The position numbers and the translations under genes were made by a program. A stretch of DNA of 64,000 nucleotides, from positions 1-64,000 of the forward strand of contig CATJVQ010000029.1 in assembly GCA_949743955.1 (NCBI GenBank). Reading direction: 5' to 3'. Under the pieces are notes generated by a model, which made no database searches, had not been told where the DNA came from, and saw only the letters and a program-made list of their open reading frames with translations. Positions within the stretch are counted from its first letter, which is position 1; every line of letters begins with the position of its first letter. Of this stretch, positions 56,796 through 64,000 are shown in pieces. Origin of the DNA: an uncultured Oscillospiraceae bacterium (GTDB lineage Bacteria > Bacillota > Clostridia > Oscillospirales > Ruminococcaceae).

Positions 56796-57612
56796 GGTCT
56801 ATAAGTCCGGCAGTCTCGGGCAGTCGGGGGAGGCTGTGCTCATTCCGGACATTGAGCTTCCGCCGCAGTTCGACCCTACGGGCGCGCCCGAGGCCCGCGG
56901 CGTACAGCGGGACGAAGTGTCGGAAGGGCTTCTGCGCCGGGCCCGGCAGCAGGCGGACGATCTCTCCGCCCAGATCATGGCCCGCACAAACGCAGAATGC
57001 GCTAAAATCCGTGAACAGGCGCTCGCAGAGGCGGAAGAGATCAAAGAGGAGGCCCGCCGGGAAGGGGCGGGCATCCGTGAACAGGCGAGGCAGGAAGGGC
57101 ATCAGCAGGGGATTGTGGAGAAGGCGGAGGAGATTGCCGGGTGTATGGGCGAAATCCTCACGTGTCTCGACCGGCTCGTGGAGGAGCATCAGCGCTATGA
57201 GGAGCGGTATGAGAAGGAGATAGCGTCCTTCGCGCTCGATATAGCGGAAAAGGTCCTGCTTGATGAAGTGAACCGCGACAGCTTGTGCCTGCGTAATCTC
57301 GCCCGCCAGGCGGTGCGCGGCATACGCAATGTGGACTGGATCAGTGTCGAGGTTTCGTCGGCGCTGCCGGATTTGGTAGCGAAGCTCGAAACGGAGCTTG
57401 CGAAGGTGGGGCGCCGGGAAGAGGGTGAGCCGCGCGTGGAGGTAACCGGCGCGGATCTGCCGCCCGGAGGCTGCATCATACAGACTCCGGAGGGGATTGT
57501 GGACGTGTCGCTCGCGACACAGCTTAGAAACCTCCGGGAAATGTTTCTGGAGTCCGACCGAAAGGAATCCGCCGGAAAGGCGGGAGGAAAGGGGGAGCAG
57601 GAATGGCGGTGA
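56788..57612 (+). CDS. fliH: Flagellar assembly protein FliH
   Basis: Position; long helical region then ALDIAEKVLLDEVNRDS. Confidence 0.88.
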   Translation: MPRVYKSGSLGQSGEAVLIPDIELPPQFDPTGAPEARGVQRDEVSEGLLRRARQQADDLSAQIMARTNAECAKIREQALAEAEEIKEEARREGAGIREQARQEGHQQGIVEKAEEIAGCMGEILTCLDRLVEEHQRYEERYEKEIASFALDIAEKVLLDEVNRDSLCLRNLARQAVRGIRNVDWISVEVSSALPDLVAKLETELAKVGRREEGEPRVEVTGADLPPGGCIIQTPEGIVDVSLATQLRNLREMFLESDRKESAGKAGGKGEQEWR

Positions 57613-58919
57613 CGTTTTCGTCCATAGCCCGGTACCGCCGGGTGATGCGTCCCGTTGACCTGTTCACCTATCAAGGAAAGATCGACCAGCTTGTGGGGAT
57701 GACTGTCGAGGCGACGGGCGTCTCGTGCAGCGTGGGGGATGTGTGCAACATCTTCATTGGGAAGAACCGGAGCGTACCGGCGGAGGTCGTGGGCTTCCGG
57801 GAAAATAAGGTGCTGCTCATGCCCTATGAGGATACGGACGGTATCGGCTATGGCAGCGTCGTGCACAACACGGGGCAGAAGCTGGCCGTCGGGGTGAGCG
57901 ACGCGCTCATCGGCCGCGCTGTCGACGCGCTCGGCCACCCTATCGACGGGGGGGACCCCATCGAGCCGGTGACACATTACCCCATCAACGGCGTGCCCTC
58001 GAACCCGATGGACCGCCCTCGCATCAGCGAGCCGATGGAGATGGGCGTGCGCGCTATCGACGGCTTGCTCACCATCGGCAAAGGGCAGAGGATGGGCATC
58101 TTCGCGGGGAGCGGTGTCGGGAAGAGTACGCTCATGGGCATGATAGCCCGCAACGTCGAGGCGGATGTCAACGTCATCGCGCTCGTGGGCGAACGTGGGC
58201 GTGAGGTTGTCGAGTTCATGGCGAAGGACCTCGGGCCCGAGGGCGTGGCCAGAAGTGTCCTTGTGGTGGCCACGAGCGATCAGCCCGCCATGATGCGTTC
58301 GCGCTGTGCGCTCTCCGCAACGGCTATTGCTGAGTACTTCCGGGACCAGGGGAAGCATGTCCTTCTGATGATGGACTCCCTGACCCGTTTTGCCATGGCC
58401 CAGCGCGAGGTGGGCCTCGCCATCGGGGAGCCGCCAGTCGCGCGCGGGTATCCGCCGTCGATTTACGCGGCGCTCCCGAAGCTGCTCGAGCGGGCCGGGA
58501 ACTTCCGCACCGGATCCATCACGGGGATCTATACTGTCCTCGTTGAGGGCGATGATACCAACGAACCCATCGCCGACACCGTGCGCGGCATTATCGACGG
58601 GCACATTATCCTTTCCCGCAAGGTGGCCATGAGAAACCACTACCCGGCTATCGACGTGCTCGCGAGTGTCAGCCGACTGATGAACGACATCGCCCCGAAG
58701 GAGCAGAATCAAAATGCCTCCAAGCTGCGTAATATGATGAGCGTCCATCAAGATAATTTTGACCTGATTTCCATCGGCGCATACAAGCCCGGCACAAATC
58801 CCGAGCTTGACAACGCTGTCAGCCATATGCCCGCTATCAACAGCTTTTTACAGCAGGCTGTCGATGAGAGCTTCACGTATCCGCAGACTGTCGAACTGCT
58901 CGGAAAGGTCATCGCCTAG
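57603..58919 (+). CDS. fliI: Flagellum-specific ATP synthase FliI
   Basis: GIFAGSGVGKSTLMGMIARN; MMDSLTRFAMAQREVGLAIGEPP. Confidence 0.97.
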   Translation: MAVTFSSIARYRRVMRPVDLFTYQGKIDQLVGMTVEATGVSCSVGDVCNIFIGKNRSVPAEVVGFRENKVLLMPYEDTDGIGYGSVVHNTGQKLAVGVSDALIGRAVDALGHPIDGGDPIEPVTHYPINGVPSNPMDRPRISEPMEMGVRAIDGLLTIGKGQRMGIFAGSGVGKSTLMGMIARNVEADVNVIALVGERGREVVEFMAKDLGPEGVARSVLVVATSDQPAMMRSRCALSATAIAEYFRDQGKHVLLMMDSLTRFAMAQREVGLAIGEPPVARGYPPSIYAALPKLLERAGNFRTGSITGIYTVLVEGDDTNEPIADTVRGIIDGHIILSRKVAMRNHYPAIDVLASVSRLMNDIAPKEQNQNASKLRNMMSVHQDNFDLISIGAYKPGTNPELDNAVSHMPAINSFLQQAVDESFTYPQTVELLGKVIA

Positions 58920-58938
58920 GCGGAAGGGGAGAGACGTT

Positions 58939-59397
58939 ACGAAAAAGTTCAGGTTTTCGCTCGAGAGGATGAAAAGCTATAAGGACAGCGTCCTCGAGCG
59001 TGAAAAAGGCACGCTGCTCCGGCTGCGCAAGGAGCGTGACCGGATCCAGATGAAGATAGAGGATTTGAATAACGACTTCCGGAATGTCAACGCTGAGCTC
59101 AAGGCGCATACACTAAGGGGCATCAGCGTGGTGGAGATGCGCAGCTACCGCTTCCAGATCGAAAACATCCACCAGCAGATTAAGGATCTCGAGGTCCAGC
59201 TTGAACGCATGGAGGAGCGCGTGGAGTTACAGCTCCGGATTGTTGTGAACGCGTCGCAGGAGGTCGCGGGGCTCGACAAGCTCAAAGAAAAGCAGCTCGA
59301 GGAGTACAACCGCCTCACGGCCAAGGAGGAGAGCGAAACGATTGAGGAATTCGTCTCCACCCGGTTTGTCCGTGAGCGGAGCCTGTCACAGGTTTAG
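58939..59397 (+). CDS. fliJ: Flagellar protein FliJ, apparently initiating at ACG
   Basis: (T/M)KKFRFSLERMKSYKDSVLEREKG; SD AAGGGGAGA 6 nt upstream of ACG; no ATG/GTG/TTG at the expected position. Confidence 0.75.
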   Translation, partial: TKKFRFSLERMKSYKDSVLEREKGTLLRLRKERDRIQMKIEDLNNDFRNVNAELKAHTLRGISVVEMRSYRFQIENIHQQIKDLEVQLERMEERVELQLRIVVNASQEVAGLDKLKEKQLEEYNRLTAKEESETIEEFVSTRFVRERSLSQV

Positions 59398-59467
59398 CTT
59401 TCCTTTACCGGCTGCACAAACGGCCGATTTATATACAAATAGGAAAGAGAATGGAGGTGAATGAGAA

Positions 59468-60583
59468 ATGGATATGAATGTGATGAACGCCCTTCCCGCG
59501 GTGCAGCAGCTCCAGGGCCTCAGCGGACTGATGCAGGGCGGCGTGCTCGGTACGGGAGAGGGCGGCGGTTTTATGGACCTCATTCTCCAGCTTCTGGCCG
59601 GAAACGGCGAAGAGGCTGGCGGCGGCATGCTCGACATGCTCGACGCACTGGTGGATGTCGAAGGGGAACAGAAGCCGGAAAAGGATGCGCAGGATCTCCT
59701 GATGCAGATGCTCGGCGGGATGATGGCGGCGGACTCGCTGTTTACGAACCCGCAGATGATTCCCGATCTGATGCAGGTGTCGCCGGAGCTGGCCGTGCAG
59801 GTGATGGGAGTGATGCAGAACCAGACAGCCGCGCCGGTACAGACCATCGACCCATCCATCCTGCGGCAGATGCCGTCCGGGGAGGAACAGGTCGGGGACA
59901 CGCCGGAGGAGGCCGTGTTCGAGGTGCTCTCCGTGCCCGAGGCAGGGGAAAGCGCAGCATCCCAGCAGAAAAGCAGCGGCGAGGACGCGCTCTTCTGGGG
60001 CGGGCGGTTCCAGGATTCCGTCTCGCAGGCGCAGAAGCTGATGAAGGACGGCGGCGAGGACACGGCGCCGGAAAGAGTGATGAACGTCGAGGCTCTCCAG
60101 CAGGACGTTGACGCCGGGCGCTTCGCCCCTGTGCGCACAGAGGAGGAGCTTCCGCTTCCCGAAGCGAAGGACGTCGCCGAGCAGGTCCGCACGGGCATCC
60201 TTCAGAACATCGGCAAGGGGAAGAACGAATTCGTCGTCAAGCTCAAGCCGGAGGGGCTCGGGGAAATCACCGTGCACATGGCCGAGACAGGCGGAAAGCT
60301 CGCGCTCAATATCATCGCGTCCTCCCAGCAGACAGCGCGCCTCATCAACGCGGAGATCGCCGGACTGCGCGACAGCCTGCGCCCGTATAACGCGGACGTG
60401 CACGAGGTTGTCAGCCAGCAGCAGTATGCCGCGGACGGGGGAGCGCAGTACCGCCATCCGGAGCAGCAGAACCAGAGCCACCGCCGCCAGAATCCGCAGA
60501 GAGGCTATGGCAGCGTTGAAGCGCAGGAGGTGGAGGAAGAGCAGGCAGTATCCGGTGCGGCGCACGGCAGCATCTATGTCTAA
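59468..60583 (+). CDS. fliK: Flagellar hook-length control protein FliK
   Basis: C-terminal KGKNEFVVKLKPEGLGEITVHMAETGGKLALNIIASSQQTARLINAEIAGLRDSLRPYNADVHEVV. Confidence 0.88.
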   Translation: MDMNVMNALPAVQQLQGLSGLMQGGVLGTGEGGGFMDLILQLLAGNGEEAGGGMLDMLDALVDVEGEQKPEKDAQDLLMQMLGGMMAADSLFTNPQMIPDLMQVSPELAVQVMGVMQNQTAAPVQTIDPSILRQMPSGEEQVGDTPEEAVFEVLSVPEAGESAASQQKSSGEDALFWGGRFQDSVSQAQKLMKDGGEDTAPERVMNVEALQQDVDAGRFAPVRTEEELPLPEAKDVAEQVRTGILQNIGKGKNEFVVKLKPEGLGEITVHMAETGGKLALNIIASSQQTARLINAEIAGLRDSLRPYNADVHEVVSQQQYAADGGAQYRHPEQQNQSHRRQNPQRGYGSVEAQEVEEEQAVSGAAHGSIYV

Positions 60584-60607
60584 ACTACGGAAGAAAGGAG
60601 AAGAAGA

Positions 60608-61381
60608 ATGAGCGATTTTGCAACCCAGTACGCGGACAGGATCAACATGAACACCGGAAATAAAAAGGTGTGGGACGCTGTGTTCACCGATAAAAAGGAA
60701 AACACTGTCCAGGTTGAGGACTTCCTCAAGCTCATGGTGACACAGCTCCAGAACCAGGACTTCATGAACCCGATCGACGATACGCAGTTCCTTTCGCAGC
60801 TCGCCCAGTTCGCGTCCATGACCGCCATGGAGGAAATGCGCAGCTATTCGCAGACGACCTACGCCACATCCCTCGCCGGGAAGACTGTCACGGTCGCGAA
60901 GAACAACGTCAGCGGCGGCATTGATAAGGCGACAGGCGTTGTCGAAAAGGTGGACCTGAGCGGCGACAGCTTTGAGGTCTATGTCGGCGGCAAGCCATAT
61001 ACGCTCGACCAGATCATGTATGTCGGCGGCGGAGATTCCTTGGGAGCGGATGGTTCGCAGGTCAACGTGAAGAATTACAGCGTCCAGGCGGAGCTCGACG
61101 GCAAGACCGTTAAACTCAACTGGCCCGACGCCACGACCGATGAAGCCATCGCCGAAGGGCTGACCTACCGTGTCTACTACGCGGAGGATAAGGACGACAT
61201 CAAGTTCGACACCGTCGAGGACGTCCGCAAAAACGGCCAGCTTCTTGCTATGCCGGACGCGAGCGAGGAGACCCTTACCGGACTGCATCTCGAAGAGGGG
61301 AAGACATATTTCTTCAACGTCACCGTCACGGACGCGAACGGCGTGGAAACCGTCTACAAAAAGGCCACTCTGCCGGTGTGA
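60608..61381 (+). CDS. flgD: Flagellar hook capping protein FlgD
   Basis: VEDFLKLMVTQLQNQDFMNPIDDTQFLSQLAQFASMTAMEEM. Confidence 0.94.
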   Translation: MSDFATQYADRINMNTGNKKVWDAVFTDKKENTVQVEDFLKLMVTQLQNQDFMNPIDDTQFLSQLAQFASMTAMEEMRSYSQTTYATSLAGKTVTVAKNNVSGGIDKATGVVEKVDLSGDSFEVYVGGKPYTLDQIMYVGGGDSLGADGSQVNVKNYSVQAELDGKTVKLNWPDATTDEAIAEGLTYRVYYAEDKDDIKFDTVEDVRKNGQLLAMPDASEETLTGLHLEEGKTYFFNVTVTDANGVETVYKKATLPV

Positions 61382-61387
61382 TACAGT

Positions 61388-61798
61388 ATGGGAGAGATGA
61401 AGCTCGACTTTAAACGGATGCAGAGAATGCAGCCCATTGTCACCGGAACGCCGCAGGCCGTGCACAGCCAGAGCACGCGGAACACGGCTGTGCAGGAAAG
61501 CGAGGGGCCTTCGTTCTCCGAACTGCTCTCGCAGAAGCTCGGGGAAAAGGGACTGACCATCTCCAAGCATGCAGCGCAGAGGGCGGCGCAGAGGGGCGTC
61601 GATCTGGACGCGCACATCGACCGGCTCAGCCAGGGGGTACAGATTGCCCGGCAGAAGGGGCTCGACGATGCGCTCATCCTCGTGGACTCCACGGCATTCC
61701 TCGTCAGCGCCCGCAACGCGACAGTGATCACCACGGTGGGCGGCAGTGATCTCAAAGGGAACGTGTTCACAAACATCAGTGGAACTGTGATTATCTGA
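61388..61798 (+). CDS. Flagellar operon protein (TIGR02530-like)
   Basis: ISKHAAQRAAQRGVDLDAHIDRLSQGVQIARQKGLDDALILVDSTAFLVSARNATVITTV. Confidence 0.88.
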   Translation: MGEMKLDFKRMQRMQPIVTGTPQAVHSQSTRNTAVQESEGPSFSELLSQKLGEKGLTISKHAAQRAAQRGVDLDAHIDRLSQGVQIARQKGLDDALILVDSTAFLVSARNATVITTVGGSDLKGNVFTNISGTVII

Positions 61799-61893
61799 CC
61801 GGACCTCTATTGGAGGTCAGCCCCGGCCCCGACTGACTGACGGGCCGGGCACAGCTCCGCGCATACACTTGCAAAGGAGAATAGAAAAACAGC

Positions 61894-63687
61894 ATGGTTA
61901 GGTCAATGTATTCCGGCGTAGCCGGCCTGCGCACGCACCAGTACCGCATGGATGCCATCGGCAACAACGTGGCCAACGTCAATACCTATGGCTACAAGTC
62001 CAGCCGCGCGACATTCCGCGACGTATACTATCAGGCGGTCAACGGCGCGTCGGCTCCGACCGGGAACAAGGGCGGTATCAACCCGTCTGCCATCGGTTAC
62101 GGCTCGCAGATTGCGTCTATCGACGTCATGCACGGGCAGTCCTCCTTTACCAACACCGGCAACGCTTTCGACGTCGCCATCGCCGGCGACGGCTTCCTTC
62201 AGGTCATGGACGCCGACGGCAACATTTACTACACCAAGGCCGGTATGCTCGGCATCGACTCGCAGGGCAATGTCGTCGACTCGAACGGTAATTTTGTCCT
62301 CGGCGTCTCGGGCGACCCGCTCGGCAAGAGCCCCGACTCGCAGAAGATTTCGATTAACCTCCCCGCGCTGAATCCCGCCGCGGGCAGCAAGACGCAGATG
62401 ATCAATAACGTCAATTATACGCTCAAGGCGTCTAATGAGACAGACGATTCGAATGTCAACTTCACATTCCTCTCCTCGAGTAAGATTCCGCAGGGCAAGC
62501 AGGCGGAAGCGGTTCTCACTAGTTCCGGGATTACGATTACTTTCGGTTCGACGGCGGAGTTTAAAAATCTGGGTGAGGTACAGACAGCGATTAACGACGC
62601 TATCCGTGAAGCGAACGGCGGCAAGGATCATGTTGCGGGAATGTTTACTCTGACCTCGGATGTCAATGTCGATCAGGAGATCTTTGCGAAAGCTCCCGGA
62701 GGGGTTATCACGGGCGCCGATCTTGTCAGCGACGATACAAGCGCCAAACTGGGTAAGGTCGAACTGCCTGCGGCGACTTTTAAGGATAATACCGGTGCGA
62801 CCGTGTCGAACGGCCCGTGCGGGCGGTTCACGTTCCTGCAGGTGGGAAGCGGATTTACTGCCGGCGGCACGGATCCCGGCGGGACACCTGCCGCGGTAAC
62901 AGCAATGACGCTGACGCATAATTTTGACGCTAATACAACGGACGGCGGCGATTTCACCGTCTCGATGACGATTAACGGTGTAAACTATGAAGGCGTCTTT
63001 TCTGCGAAGGCGGCGGCGAGTGGGTGCAGCGTTCTGCTCCGGAATGGTACCAGCACTACGGATACCATCACTCTTCAGTGCCCGAGCCTGACCGCTATTG
63101 TCGGTGAATCCAATCTCAATACGGATGCCGACGCGGATAATGACATTGAGATCGATACCAGCCGGACGGATCTGGGCATTACCACCCAAATGACATTTAA
63201 TGCGCCGGACGCTACCACGCTTGCCAATCTGACTGCTTCCCCCACAACCCCTGCCTATGTTCTCGGCCTCGGGAGCAAGCCCTTCAAGCTCGAGGGCGGC
63301 ACGGCGGGCGGCCCGCAGACGGTCAAGGATCTGAGCGGCATCTCCATCGGGGCGGACGGTGTCATCTCCGCGTTCCACCCGCTGATGGATCCGCAGAACT
63401 TCGAGATCGGGCGCATCGATCTGGTCGTGTTCGACAACATGTCGGGCCTTAATCAGAGCGGGAGCACGTACTTCACCTCGTCCACAAACTCGGGCGAGCC
63501 GAAGGTTGTCAAGGCGGGCACGACAGGAGCGGGCGAAATCAAGTCCTCGGCGCTCGAGATGTCCAATGTCGACCTTGCGCAGGAGTTCTCGGACGTTATC
63601 ACCACCCAGCGCGGCTTCCAGGCGAACTCACGCCTTATCACGGTGTCGGATACGATGCTTGAGGAGCTTGTCAATCTGAAGCGCTAA
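61894..63687 (+). CDS. flgE: Flagellar hook protein FlgE
   Basis: MVRSMYSGVAGLRTHQYRMDAIGNNVANVNTYGYKSSRATF; C-terminal VDLAQEFSDVITTQRGFQANSRLITVSDTMLEELVNLKR. Confidence 0.97.
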   Translation: MVRSMYSGVAGLRTHQYRMDAIGNNVANVNTYGYKSSRATFRDVYYQAVNGASAPTGNKGGINPSAIGYGSQIASIDVMHGQSSFTNTGNAFDVAIAGDGFLQVMDADGNIYYTKAGMLGIDSQGNVVDSNGNFVLGVSGDPLGKSPDSQKISINLPALNPAAGSKTQMINNVNYTLKASNETDDSNVNFTFLSSSKIPQGKQAEAVLTSSGITITFGSTAEFKNLGEVQTAINDAIREANGGKDHVAGMFTLTSDVNVDQEIFAKAPGGVITGADLVSDDTSAKLGKVELPAATFKDNTGATVSNGPCGRFTFLQVGSGFTAGGTDPGGTPAAVTAMTLTHNFDANTTDGGDFTVSMTINGVNYEGVFSAKAAASGCSVLLRNGTSTTDTITLQCPSLTAIVGESNLNTDADADNDIEIDTSRTDLGITTQMTFNAPDATTLANLTASPTTPAYVLGLGSKPFKLEGGTAGGPQTVKDLSGISIGADGVISAFHPLMDPQNFEIGRIDLVVFDNMSGLNQSGSTYFTSSTNSGEPKVVKAGTTGAGEIKSSALEMSNVDLAQEFSDVITTQRGFQANSRLITVSDTMLEELVNLKR

Positions 63688-63722
63688 ATTTTGCGGCGAC
63701 GGCCCTGTTCGGACACGGAGGG

Positions 63723-63776
63723 CCGCCGCCATAGGCCAGCGGAGACGGAGACGTTTCCTCTGGCCTATGGCGGCGG
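63723..63776 (+). other. 17-bp perfect inverted repeat between flgE and flbD
   Basis: CCGCCGCCATAGGCCAG (63723-63739) / CTGGCCTATGGCGGCGG (63760-63776), 20-nt loop. Confidence 0.85.
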
Positions 63777-63809
63777 ATGCCAAGACTTTTTCTGGAGGGA
63801 TAGGAGCGA

Positions 63810-64000
63810 ATGATTATACTCACAAAGCTTGACGGAATCGAGTTCGTTCTCAACTGCGATCTCATCGAAACCGTCATGGAAAGCCCCGACACGACCATAC
63901 ATCTGACCAACGGGCATTACTATATTGTACAGGAGAGCATGGAGACAGTCATTGAGAAAACCGTGGAATACCACCGCCGCATTTTTGGGGACGCTATTCG
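63810..64000 (+). CDS. flbD: FlbD family flagellar protein (truncated by window end)
   Basis: MIILTKLDGIEFVLNCDLIETVMESPDTTIHLTNGHYYIVQESMETVIEKTVEYHRRIF. Confidence 0.93.
   Translation, partial: MIILTKLDGIEFVLNCDLIETVMESPDTTIHLTNGHYYIVQESMETVIEKTVEYHRRIFGDAI

Noticed and set aside
57195-58826. 543-aa minus-strand ORF
   Set aside because: Antisense to fliI
59429-61615. 728-aa minus-strand ORF
   Set aside because: Antisense to fliK, flgD and the flagellar operon protein gene
1-64000. CRISPR arrays, tRNA or rRNA genes, prophage or IS transposases
   Set aside because: No regularly spaced repeats, cloverleaf-like sequences, or transposase/phage structural ORFs were recognised on reading; a tRNAscan/CRISPR finder run would be needed for certainty

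Overview
The window is a 64 kb chromosomal segment of a GC-rich, spore-forming, flagellated Firmicute (Clostridia / Oscillospiraceae-like; taxonomy inferred from gene content only). The left half holds a truncated flagellin gene at the edge with a CsrA-type leader, yifB/comM, a YfhO-like protein, the spoVAC-AD-AE operon, plsY, a HEPN/MNT pair, a BlaI/BlaR1-type regulatory cluster, a tandem P-II/DUF1538 pair, a MerR/aldo-keto reductase pair, sugar kinase and isomerase genes, an FNT channel, ddh, and an electron-bifurcating [FeFe]-hydrogenase operon (hydC/fdx/hydB/hydA). The right half is a long flagellar cluster: flgM, flgN, flgK, flgL, a DUF6470 protein, fliW, csrA, fliD, fliS, flgB, flgC, fliE-fliJ, fliK, flgD, a flagellar operon protein, flgE and flbD. 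It is interrupted by a giant secreted cadherin-like-repeat protein coupled to a lipoprotein class-B-type sortase. The strongest candidates for something undescribed are: (1) two paralogous loci at 28.6 and 46.9 kb that look like type I toxin-antitoxin modules, each with a 25-aa peptide, an SD-sequestering leader hairpin and a convergent antisense promoter at matching spacing; (2) the sortase plus giant C-terminal-NPSTG protein island inside the flagellar cluster; (3) a degenerate MNT paired with HEPN; (4) a palindromic interspersed element in three copies. No database searches were run; all family calls come from reading the translated sequences.
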